Shown piece by piece: positions 15,856 through 23,162 of a stretch of 64,000 bases of DNA. Position 1 is the first letter of the stretch. Each line of letters starts with the position of its first letter. The stretch is from JAAFIW01 sp031414805 (lineage in GTDB: Bacteria; Pseudomonadota; Gammaproteobacteria; Burkholderiales; Burkholderiaceae_C): the NCBI GenBank assembly GCA_031414805.1, contig JANOQJ010000044.1, forward strand, positions 1 to 64,000. The letters run 5' to 3'. Position numbers and translations under genes: made by a program. The notes under the pieces are model-generated. The model did no database searches. It saw nothing but the letters and a program-made list of their open reading frames with translations, and was not told where the DNA came from.

Positions 15856-17570
15856 GATTGTCTGGCGATTTCCGCCAAGGTGGCCCGTGTCGTGATGGCT
15901 TGCGGGTCTTGCATCAACTCGATCAGGGTGCCCTGCGGCCGGGCCAGTGCGGCGATGAGCTGGGGTTCAAAGTCTTGCGTACGGGTGACGCGCACACCCA
16001 CATAGCCATAGGCGCTGGCCAGGGCCGCAAAGTCAGGGTTTTGCAGCGTGGAGCCGCTGGTGTGTTGCGGGTAATGCCGCTCCTGGTGCATGCGAATCGT
16101 GCCGTACATGCCGTTGTTCAGCAGCAGGATGATGGTTTTCGCGCTGTGCTGCACGGCGGTGGTCAGCTCTTGCCCGTTCATCAAAAAATCACCATCGCCG
16201 GTGATAGTGAACACCGTGCGACCCGTGGTGATGCTGGCGGCAATGCCAGCGGGCACGCCGTAGCCCATCGCGCCCACCGTGGGCGCCAGCTGGGTCTTGT
16301 GGCCCTTGCTCAGGCCGCTATAAGCGTAGTAGCGGTGCAGCCAACTGGCGAAGTTGCCTGCGCCGTTGCTCAGCACCGCGTCACCGGGCAAGTGGCGCTG
16401 CAGCGTGGCGATGATGTCGGGCAGGTTGACCACGCCTGCCGCCGTGTCTGCGGCCAGTCCGACCAGGGCTTGGGGTACACGGTTGGCCTGGTAGTCGGCA
16501 TTGGCGTGCAGAGTCCAGGCTTGCCAGGGCAACTGGGTGGGCGCGGTGAGTACTTCCAGGCTGCGGGCGGCGGCGTTCATCGTGGCGTTGATGGCCAAGT
16601 CGGCCTGGTAGACACGGTTGAGTTCTTCGGCGCTGGAATGGATGTGCACCAGCTTTTGTTGTGGCCGGGGCGCTTGCAGCAGCGTGTAGCCGCCCGTGGT
16701 CATCTCGCCGAGGCGCGGACCGATGGCCACAATCAAGTCGGCGGCTTTCACCCGCTGCGCCAGCGAGGGGTTCAGACCAATACCCACGTCGCCTGCGTAC
16801 AGCGGGTGGTGGTTGTCAAACGTGTCTTGAAAGCGAAAGGCATTGGCCACCGGCAGCTGCCAGTTTTCAGCAAAACGCTGCAAGGCCTGGGCCGACTGCG
16901 GCGTCCACCCACCACCTCCGGCAATCAACAGCGGTTGCTTTGAATTCAACAGCAGCTCGCGCAGGCGCCGCAGGCTGCCGGGGTCGCTCCAGGCCTCAAT
17001 GGGTGCCAGCCGTGGCAGCGGCAGCGCGTGGGTTTGCTGCGTCAGCATGTCTTCGGGCAACACCAGCACCACCGGGCCCGGGCGGCCGTTCATGGCAGTG
17101 GCAAAGGCGCGGGCCAGGTACTCGGGCAGGCGCTGCGCATCGTCAACCCGCTCCACACGCTTGGCCATACCTTTGGTGCTGGGGCCGAAAAAGCTCAGGT
17201 AGTTCAGCTCCTGAAAAGCCTCGCGGTCGCGCTGGTCAGCCGCCACATCGCCCACCAGCAACACCAGGGGCGTGGAGTCTTGAAATGCGGTGTGTACGCC
17301 AATCGACGCGTTGGTGGCACCGGGCGCGCGGGTCACAAAACACACGCCGGGTCGGCCTGTCAATTTGCCATGTGCCTCGGCCATGAAGGCGGCACCGCCC
17401 TCCTGCCGGCACGTGACAAACTGGATCTGCCCCTGGCGGGCATGAAAGCCGTCCAGCGCCGCCAGGTAGCTTTCGCCCGGCACACCGAAGACGTGGCTCA
17501 CGCCTTGGGCAATGAGGCAATCTACCAACAAATGACCGGCCAGTTGAGACATAACAATACTCAGGTTCAT
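15843..17570 (-). CDS. Thiamine-pyrophosphate-dependent enzyme, acetolactate-synthase-like
   Basis: 575 residues. The N-terminal TPP domain has the catalytic Glu in the VFGVPGESYL block, the central domain includes LLIAGGGGWTPQS, and the C-terminal domain carries the TPP/Mg motif GDGDFLMNGQELTT...LLNNGMYGT. This is the fold of acetolactate synthase large subunit, benzoylformate decarboxylase and related 2-oxoacid enzymes. There is no small regulatory subunit nearby, so biosynthetic acetolactate synthase is unlikely. The start could be 17570 or the ATG at 17552 (MSQLAGHLL). Divergent from a TetR gene with an operator between, so it probably belongs to the catabolic cluster to the right. The substrate is unknown. 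Confidence 0.82.
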   Translation of the reverse strand: MNLSIVMSQLAGHLLVDCLIAQGVSHVFGVPGESYLAALDGFHARQGQIQFVTCRQEGGAAFMAEAHGKLTGRPGVCFVTRAPGATNASIGVHTAFQDSTPLVLLVGDVAADQRDREAFQELNYLSFFGPSTKGMAKRVERVDDAQRLPEYLARAFATAMNGRPGPVVLVLPEDMLTQQTHALPLPRLAPIEAWSDPGSLRRLRELLLNSKQPLLIAGGGGWTPQSAQALQRFAENWQLPVANAFRFQDTFDNHHPLYAGDVGIGLNPSLAQRVKAADLIVAIGPRLGEMTTGGYTLLQAPRPQQKLVHIHSSAEELNRVYQADLAINATMNAAARSLEVLTAPTQLPWQAWTLHANADYQANRVPQALVGLAADTAAGVVNLPDIIATLQRHLPGDAVLSNGAGNFASWLHRYYAYSGLSKGHKTQLAPTVGAMGYGVPAGIAASITTGRTVFTITGDGDFLMNGQELTTAVQHSAKTIILLLNNGMYGTIRMHQERHYPQHTSGSTLQNPDFAALASAYGYVGVRVTRTQDFEPQLIAALARPQGTLIELMQDPQAITTRATLAEIARQSLQK

Positions 17571-17578
17571 TGACTTAG

Positions 17579-17594
17579 TTAACCATTTGGTGAA
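17579..17594. promoter_or_regulatory. TetR operator candidate 1
   Basis: Palindrome TTAACCATTTGGTGAA (pattern TTNACCA-TT-TGGTNAA) in the 30-bp gap between the TPP enzyme gene and tetR. A 24-bp segment around it is repeated in inverted orientation at 18292-18315 with 22 identical positions. Confidence 0.7.
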
Positions 17595-17600
17595 ATATGG

Positions 17601-18254
17601 GTGATGCCTGCAACCGACAACCCATCGTCCGACGAACGCCTACGCGATGCGGACCGTTCCCGAAACACCATCCTAGCCGCAGCCCGCGATGAGTTTGCGC
17701 TCTACGGGCTGGGCGGTGCGCGTATGGAGCGCATTGCCCAGCGCGCCAGCCTGAACAAGCGGCTGATTTATTACTACTTTGCTGACAAGGAAACCCTGTT
17801 CCAGGCGGTTCTGAGGCAGACCTACCAGCACATTCGCCAGGAAGAGCAGGCGTTGAACCTGCTCGGCTTGAAACCGGCCGAGGCCATTGGCAAGCTGGTG
17901 GATTTCACCTGGAATTACTACCTGGCCCACCCTGAGTTTTTGACCCTGCTCAACAGCGCCAACCTGCACAAAGCGCGGCACCTGGACGAATCGAGTCATG
18001 TGCGCGAGATGAACTCACCACTGATTGAAACCCTGGCCGAAATTCTGGAGCGCGGGCGAAAAGACGGCAGCTTGCGTGGCGGTGTGGACCCGGTGCAGCT
18101 GTATGTGTCGATTGCCGGTCTGGCGTACTTTTATCTATCGAACAACTACACGCTGTCAGCCATCTTTGGCCGCGACCTGATGAGCCCCAAAGCGCTCAGC
18201 CAGCGCCTGCACCACATGCGCGAAGTCATCCTAGGGTATGTCCTGAGCGCTTGA
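17601..18254 (+). CDS. TetR-family transcriptional regulator
   Basis: 217 residues (GTG at 17601) or 216 (ATG at 17604). The N-terminal TetR helix-turn-helix reads TILAAARDEFALYGLGGARM...IAQRASLNKRLIYYYFADKETLF, about residues 22-65. The C-terminal ligand domain begins KPAEAIGKLVDFTWNYY, as in CymR/RutR-like regulators. Near-identical palindromes lie on both sides of the gene, so it most likely represses the divergent TPP enzyme gene, itself and the downstream Bug receptor and catabolic genes. The inducer is unknown. Confidence 0.87.
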   Translation: MMPATDNPSSDERLRDADRSRNTILAAARDEFALYGLGGARMERIAQRASLNKRLIYYYFADKETLFQAVLRQTYQHIRQEEQALNLLGLKPAEAIGKLVDFTWNYYLAHPEFLTLLNSANLHKARHLDESSHVREMNSPLIETLAEILERGRKDGSLRGGVDPVQLYVSIAGLAYFYLSNNYTLSAIFGRDLMSPKALSQRLHHMREVILGYVLSA

Positions 18255-18294
18255 GGAGGTGCGTGGCTTGACTTCACTCCGTCACAACCAATAA

Positions 18295-18310
18295 TTCACC
18301 ATTTGGTTAA
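18295..18310. promoter_or_regulatory. TetR operator candidate 2
   Basis: Palindrome TTCACCATTTGGTTAA, an inverted near-copy of the site at 17579, lying 12 bp before the start codon of the Bug receptor gene. Confidence 0.7.
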
Positions 18311-18322
18311 CTAAGAAGTTGT

Positions 18323-19291
18323 ATGGACCTTTCTTTCCGCGCCCTTGCCACGGTAGCAATGTCAGTCGTTACCTTAAGTGCCCAAGCTCAATCGCCCTAC
18401 CCCAACAAACCCATCCGCGTGGTGGTGCCGTTCTCGGCGGGTAGCACCACCGACATCATTGCCCGCGCCATTGCCGAAAAAATGGGCGCAGGCCTGGGCC
18501 AGCCGCTGGTGATTGACAACCGCGCCGGAGCGGGCGGCACCGTGGGCTCAGCCATGGTGGCCAAGGCAACGCCCGATGGCTACACCATCCTCATTCACTC
18601 GTCCTCCCACACCGTCAGCCCGTCGACCTACGCCAAACTGCCGTTTGACACGCTCAAAGACTTTGCAGGCGTAACGCCGATTGCGCAGTTGCCCAACGTG
18701 CTGGTGGTCTCGCCCAACAAAGGCCGGCGCGACATGCAAAGCCTGGTCAGCTACGCGCAGGCCAACCCAGGCAAGCTGAACTACGCCTCGGCTGGCAATG
18801 GCAGTGCCACGCACTTGAATGCGGAGAAATTCAAAATGCAAGGCAAGTTTTTTGCCGTGCACATTCCGTATCGCGGTTCCGCAGAAGCCGTGACCGACTT
18901 GCTGGCAGGCACAGTGGACTACTACTTCTCGCCCGTTGCCCCGGTGCTGCAGCAAATCAAGGAAGGGCAATTGCTGGCCCTGGCCGTGGGATCGGCCAAG
19001 CGGTCTGCCGCGCTGCCCAACGTGCCCACCACGTCTGAGGCGGGTGTGCCCGGCTCGGAGTTCAACTTCTGGATTGGAATGATGGTGCCCGCGCAAACCC
19101 CGCGCGACATCGTGAACCGCCTGCAGGCCGAGGTTGAGAAAGCACTGGCCTCGCCGGAGGTCAAAGAGCGCTTCACGCGGCTGGGGGCAGACGCCTGGGT
19201 GATGAAGCCTGAGCAGTTTGATGCGTACATCAAGGATGAGATTGCGGTCAATGAGAAGTTGGTGAAGAACGCGGGGTTGACTGCGCAATGA
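18323..19291 (+). CDS. Bug/TctC-family periplasmic solute-binding receptor
   Basis: 322 residues. A signal peptide (about residues 1-22, ending LSAQAQ) is followed by YPNKPIRVVVPFSAGSTTDI, the canonical Bug opening, and VIDNRAGAGGTVGSAMVAKA. Bug proteins bind carboxylates, amino acids and aromatic acids in the periplasm and are very numerous in Burkholderiales. No TctAB membrane genes are adjacent, so it probably works with a remote permease. An operator for the adjacent TetR lies directly before the gene, which ties it to the downstream catabolic genes. Confidence 0.88.
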   Translation: MDLSFRALATVAMSVVTLSAQAQSPYPNKPIRVVVPFSAGSTTDIIARAIAEKMGAGLGQPLVIDNRAGAGGTVGSAMVAKATPDGYTILIHSSSHTVSPSTYAKLPFDTLKDFAGVTPIAQLPNVLVVSPNKGRRDMQSLVSYAQANPGKLNYASAGNGSATHLNAEKFKMQGKFFAVHIPYRGSAEAVTDLLAGTVDYYFSPVAPVLQQIKEGQLLALAVGSAKRSAALPNVPTTSEAGVPGSEFNFWIGMMVPAQTPRDIVNRLQAEVEKALASPEVKERFTRLGADAWVMKPEQFDAYIKDEIAVNEKLVKNAGLTAQ

Positions 19292-19318
19292 GCTGGCGAC
19301 GGCCTCTGCTATCAATTT

Positions 19319-19416
19319 CGTCATTCCCGCGCAGGCGGGAATCCACCTCAGCGCACCCACTTCCTGAACAAGGCTTGGGCCGCAGCCCCTGGATCCCCGC
19401 CTGCGCGGGGATGACG
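19319..19416. repeat. Palindromic intergenic repeat, GGGAATCCA/TGGATCCCC type (copy 1)
   Basis: CGTCATTCCCGCGCAGGCGG at the left and the complementary-type TGGATCCCCGCCTGCGCGGG then GATGACG at the right form a long imperfect inverted repeat. A second copy with the same ends lies at 43029-43127. It contains no reading frame. Confidence 0.85.
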
Positions 19417-19451
19417 GAATCCGATATTTGTAAACCTGCCAACGACAAAAC

Positions 19452-20615
19452 ATGACAACCCAACGTCTCGGAATCATCATGCACGGCGTCACCGGTCGCA
19501 TGGGTTTGAACCAGCATCTGGTTCGCTCCATCCTCGCCATTCGCCAGCAAGGCGGCGTGACGCTGGCAAACGGTGGCAAGGTAATGCCCGACCCCATCCT
19601 GATTGGCCGCAACGCCGAAAAAATGGAGGCCCTGGCCAAAGCCCACGGCATTGCACGCTGGGGCACTGACCTCACAGCAGCCCTGGCCAACCCCGACGAC
19701 ACGGTGTTTTTCGACGCGGGCACCACGCAAATGCGGCCCACCCTGCTGGCCCAGGCCATTCGGGCGGGCAAGCATGTGTATTGCGAAAAACCGATTGCCA
19801 CCAACTTGAATGAAGCGGTGGAAATTGCCCGCTTGGCTGAAAGCTCGGGACTGAAACATGGCGCGGTGCAAGACAAGCTGTTTCTGCCCGGTCTGCGCAA
19901 GCTGGACATGCTGCGCCGTGCGGGCTTTTTTGGCCGCATGCTGAGCGTGCGCATCGAGTTTGGCTACTGGGTGTTTGAAGGCGATTTACAACCCATCCAG
20001 CGGCCCAGCTGGAACTACCGCAAAGAAGACGGCGGCGGCATCATTCTGGACATGGTGTGCCACTGGCGCTACGTGCTGGACAACCTCTTTGGCCAGGTGC
20101 AATCGGTCAGCTGCACCGGTGCCACGCACATTGACAAACGGTGGGACGAAGCAGGCCAGCCGTATGACTGCACGGCCGACGACGCGGCCTATGCCACCTT
20201 TGAACTCAAGGGCCACCAAGGCGAAAAAGTGATTGCGCAGGTCAACAGCAGCTGGGCCACCCGCGTGCGGCGCGACGATCTGGTGACCTTTCATGTCGAC
20301 GGCACGCACGGCTCCGCCGTGGCGGGCCTGACCGACTGCCGCGCCCAAAGCCGCGTCACCACGCCGCGCCCCGTGTGGAACCCCGACACGCCGCAAACCA
20401 TGCCGTTTTTTGACCAGTGGCAGGCTGTGCCCGACACCCAGGTATATGACAACGGCTTCAAGATCCAGTGGGAGCACTTCATCCGCCATGTGGTGGAAGA
20501 CGCGCCCTACCACTGGACGCTGCCCGAAGCCGCCAAGGGCGTGCAACTGGTCGAGGCGGCGCTGCAATCGTGGCAAGAGCGGCGCTGGGTGGATGTGCCT
20601 TCACTACAGTTTTGA
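19452..20615 (+). CDS. Gfo/Idh/MocA-family NAD(P)-dependent dehydrogenase
   Basis: 387 residues. The N-terminal Rossmann domain starts RLGIIMHGVTGRMGLNQ and contains the family's CEKPIA block (YCEKPIATNLNEA) at about residue 114. The C-terminal alpha/beta domain includes RPSWNYRKEDGGGIILDMVCHW, where the Asp and His are the usual catalytic surroundings. Members oxidise sugars, inositols and sugar acids. The stop codon is the TGA of a dispersed repeat. It is followed by DUF993 and a TIM-barrel isomerase; together they suggest carbohydrate or keto-inositol-type catabolism, but the substrate is unproven. Confidence 0.85.
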   Translation: MTTQRLGIIMHGVTGRMGLNQHLVRSILAIRQQGGVTLANGGKVMPDPILIGRNAEKMEALAKAHGIARWGTDLTAALANPDDTVFFDAGTTQMRPTLLAQAIRAGKHVYCEKPIATNLNEAVEIARLAESSGLKHGAVQDKLFLPGLRKLDMLRRAGFFGRMLSVRIEFGYWVFEGDLQPIQRPSWNYRKEDGGGIILDMVCHWRYVLDNLFGQVQSVSCTGATHIDKRWDEAGQPYDCTADDAAYATFELKGHQGEKVIAQVNSSWATRVRRDDLVTFHVDGTHGSAVAGLTDCRAQSRVTTPRPVWNPDTPQTMPFFDQWQAVPDTQVYDNGFKIQWEHFIRHVVEDAPYHWTLPEAAKGVQLVEAALQSWQERRWVDVPSLQF

Positions 20616-20643
20616 TAGCTGCTTGAGCAGTATCTACAAGGGC
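20612..20643 (+). repeat. Dispersed repeat overlapping the stop of the Gfo/Idh/MocA gene (copy 5)
   Basis: TTGATAGCTGCTTGAGCAG followed by TATCTACAAGGGC. The TGA at 20613 is the stop codon of the dehydrogenase gene. Confidence 0.88.
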
Positions 20644-20706
20644 GGGAATGGAAAAACACTTAAATTTGATGCGTGTGGGTACACAAAAGCTCTCCCACCG
20701 CGCCCG

Positions 20707-20800
20707 CCCTCACCCCAGCCCTCTCCCACACGTGGGAGAGGGAGCCGAGGCCCGGATTGACCCCCTCTCCCGCTTGCGGGAGAGGGCGGGGGTGAGGGCG
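20707..20800. repeat. CCCTCTCCC palindromic intergenic repeat
   Basis: Two hairpins, CCCTCTCCCACACGTGGGAG and CCCCTCTCCCGCTTGCGGGA with their complements, are flanked by CCTCACCCC and GGGGTGAGG. This type of repeat is common between genes of many proteobacteria. No gene is inside. Confidence 0.8.
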
Positions 20801-20820
20801 GCTGAGGACATCACCCCATC

Positions 20821-22008
20821 ATGAAAAAACACCTCAATCTCATCGATTTGAACGGCCACATCGCGCCCTACACCGTGTTGGGCGATACGCCGGTAAAACC
20901 CACACCCGGCACACCCTTCAACCGCGTTGCCTACTCCGCCGCACACGTGGTGGCTGACCCGCGCGCTGCCATCGACCCCTGGGCGCAATGCGCCATCGAC
21001 TGGGACGCCACCCTGGATTACCGCCAGCACCTGTGGTCGCTGGGTTTGGGCGTGGCCGAGGCCATGGATACCGCGCAGCGTGGCATGGGGCTGGACTGGC
21101 CCACCTCGCTGGAACTGATCACCCGCACGCTGGCTGCGGCCAAACACACGCCCGGTGCCCGCGTGGCCAGCGGCTGCGGTACCGACCATTTGACGCTGGA
21201 CGCAGTACGCAGCGTTGACGAGGTGATTGCGGCCTACGAGCTGCAAATGGAAGCGATTGAAAAGCAGGGAGGGCAACTCATCGTGATGGCCAGCCGCGCG
21301 CTGGCCCGCGTAGCCAAGAGCCCGGCGGACTACGAGCGCGTGTATGACCGGGTGTTGCGCCAGGCCAGGCAACCCGTCATCCTGCATTGGCTGGGCGACA
21401 TGTTTGACCCGGCGCTGGCGGGCTATTGGGGCTCGCACGACACTGACCAAGCCATGCAGACAGCGCTGGACATCATTGCCGCCAATGCCAGCCAAGTCGA
21501 CGGCATCAAGATTTCGTTGCTCGACAAAACACAAGAAATCGCCATGCGCCGGCGCCTGCCCACAGGCGTGAGGATGTACACCGGCGACGATTTCAACTAC
21601 CCAGAACTCATTGCGGGCGACGGCTTCGGCACGGAAACAACCCACAGCCAAAGCGACGCGCTCCTGGGCATCTTCGACGCCATCGCCCCCGCCGCCAGCG
21701 CCGCATTGGCCGCCTTGGCACACGGCGATACAGATCGTTTTCACGCCATCCTGGGCCCGACCGTGCCCCTGTCACGCCATATGTTTTCAGCGCCCACGCG
21801 CTACTACAAAACCGGCGTGGTATTCATGGCCTGGCTCAATGGGCACCAAAGCCATTTCACGATGGTCGGCGGCCAGCAGAGCACGCGCAGTCTGGTGCAT
21901 CTGTGTGAGCTGTTTCGCTTGGCGGATGCGGCGAACTTGCTGGACCAGCCAGACTTGGCTGGCAGTCGCATGCGTTTACTTCTGGCGGTAAATAGCGTGG
22001 ATGCCTGA
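20821..22008 (+). CDS. DUF993-family protein (TIM-barrel, dihydrodipicolinate-synthase-like)
   Basis: 395 residues, no signal peptide. Recognisable DUF993 features include FNRVAYSAAHVVADPRA near the N-terminus, VASGCGTDHLTLDA, IVMASRALARVAKSP, VILHWLGDMFDPALAGYWG and VDGIKISLLDKTQEIAMRRRLP. The Lys in GIKIS is the likely Schiff-base-like barrel lysine. The family is uncharacterised; genomic partners are usually Gfo/Idh/MocA dehydrogenases and TIM-barrel isomerases, as here. Probably an aldolase or lyase step in the same pathway; that is inference from the fold and neighbours. Confidence 0.82.
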   Translation: MKKHLNLIDLNGHIAPYTVLGDTPVKPTPGTPFNRVAYSAAHVVADPRAAIDPWAQCAIDWDATLDYRQHLWSLGLGVAEAMDTAQRGMGLDWPTSLELITRTLAAAKHTPGARVASGCGTDHLTLDAVRSVDEVIAAYELQMEAIEKQGGQLIVMASRALARVAKSPADYERVYDRVLRQARQPVILHWLGDMFDPALAGYWGSHDTDQAMQTALDIIAANASQVDGIKISLLDKTQEIAMRRRLPTGVRMYTGDDFNYPELIAGDGFGTETTHSQSDALLGIFDAIAPAASAALAALAHGDTDRFHAILGPTVPLSRHMFSAPTRYYKTGVVFMAWLNGHQSHFTMVGGQQSTRSLVHLCELFRLADAANLLDQPDLAGSRMRLLLAVNSVDA

Positions 22009-22045
22009 TGACAGATGACCATCACGAACGGTGGCTGTCTTTGCT

Positions 22046-22153
22046 CCTTCCCCCGCTGGGGGAAGGCGGGGATGGGGGCAGGAGTGCTACAACTGTTTGC
22101 CAGCGTGGTCGCGCCGCATGCCCCCATCCCAACCTTCCCCCAGCGGGGGAAGG
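22046..22153. repeat. CTTCCCCC palindromic intergenic repeat
   Basis: CCTTCCCCCGCTGGGGGAAG at the left and CCTTCCCCCAGCGGGGGAAG at the right, with GGGGATGGGGGC and GCCCCCATCCC between them, make a double hairpin element. It separates the DUF993 gene from the isomerase gene. Confidence 0.8.
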
Positions 22154-22236
22154 GGCCAACTGCCAGCTTGCGCAAGTCCTGTCCAAGTCATCTGTCATGC
22201 AGCCCGCAGGGCGCGTCATCGGTCATAGGCCAGCGC

Positions 22237-23115
22237 ATGCGTGACTTCAGCCAAGACCACCGCTGGCTGTCTATCAACACCGCCACCGTGCGAAAAAGCC
22301 GGGGCGTCGAAGTACCGCTGGAGGACATCATTGACGCCTGCGCCCGGCGCGGCATTCACGCCCTTTCGCCGTGGCGCGACCAGGTGGCGGCTGCGGGCAT
22401 CGATGTGGTGGCCCGGTTGCTCAAAACGCACGACATGCAACTGTCAGGCTACTGTCGTGGCGGCATGTTTCCCGCCACCGACGCCAAAGGCTTGCAAGTT
22501 GCCTACGACGACAACCGCCGCGCCATTGACGAAGCCTGCGCGCTCGGTGCGCCCTGCCTGGTGCTCGTGGTTGGCGGCCTGCCGGGCGCGCTGCAAGGCA
22601 AGCCCGCACACAAAGACATTGAGCTGGCGCGAACCCAGGTCAGCTATGGCATTGCCAAGCTGCTGGACTACGCGGGCACTTGCGGGATGCCGCTGGCCAT
22701 TGAGCCGCTACACCCCATGTACGCAGCTGAGCGGGCCTGCATCAACACCCTGGAGCAGGCGCTGGACGTGTGCGATGCGCTGGACCCTATGCAGTCCGGC
22801 GCACTGGGCGTGGCGGTCGACGCCTACCACGTGTGGTGGGATCCCAAGCTCAAAGCACAGATTGAGCGCGCAGGGAAGAATCGTCTGCTGGCCCTGCATG
22901 TATGCGACTGGCTGGTGCCCACCACCGATTTGCTGAACGACCGCGGGATGATGGGCGACGGCGTCATCGACCTGCCCCAGCTGCGCGGCTGGGTCGAAGC
23001 GCAGGGCTTTGAAGGCTACAGCGAAGTGGAGATTTTCTCCAACGCCAACTGGTGGCAGCGCGAGCTGGGCGAGGTGTTGGATGTGTGTATCGAACGTCAC
23101 AGCCGAATGGTGTAA
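22237..23115 (+). CDS. Sugar phosphate isomerase/epimerase (AP-endonuclease-2-like TIM barrel)
   Basis: 292 residues from the ATG at 22237 (MRDFSQDHRWLSINTATVRK); the open frame extends further upstream but only through the palindromic repeat. Metal-ligand-type positions are seen in LAIEPLHPMYA (Glu), GVAVDAYHVWWDP (Asp, His) and YSEVEIFSN (Glu). This is the xylose-isomerase-like barrel that acts on sugars, inosose and hydroxypyruvate. Last gene of the cluster formed with the dehydrogenase and DUF993. The exact substrate is unknown. Confidence 0.82.
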   Translation: MRDFSQDHRWLSINTATVRKSRGVEVPLEDIIDACARRGIHALSPWRDQVAAAGIDVVARLLKTHDMQLSGYCRGGMFPATDAKGLQVAYDDNRRAIDEACALGAPCLVLVVGGLPGALQGKPAHKDIELARTQVSYGIAKLLDYAGTCGMPLAIEPLHPMYAAERACINTLEQALDVCDALDPMQSGALGVAVDAYHVWWDPKLKAQIERAGKNRLLALHVCDWLVPTTDLLNDRGMMGDGVIDLPQLRGWVEAQGFEGYSEVEIFSNANWWQRELGEVLDVCIERHSRMV

Positions 23116-23162
23116 GCGTCAACCCAGCGGCATACACCACTGAATTGAAGCCCCTTCAACTT

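Noticed and set aside
15843..17570. Biosynthetic acetolactate synthase (ilvB)
   Set aside because: No ilvN-type small subunit or ilv genes are adjacent, and a TetR-controlled catabolic setting is present.
22015..22236. N-terminal extension of the isomerase gene
   Set aside because: The extension is a translation of the palindromic intergenic repeat; the family start is at 22237.
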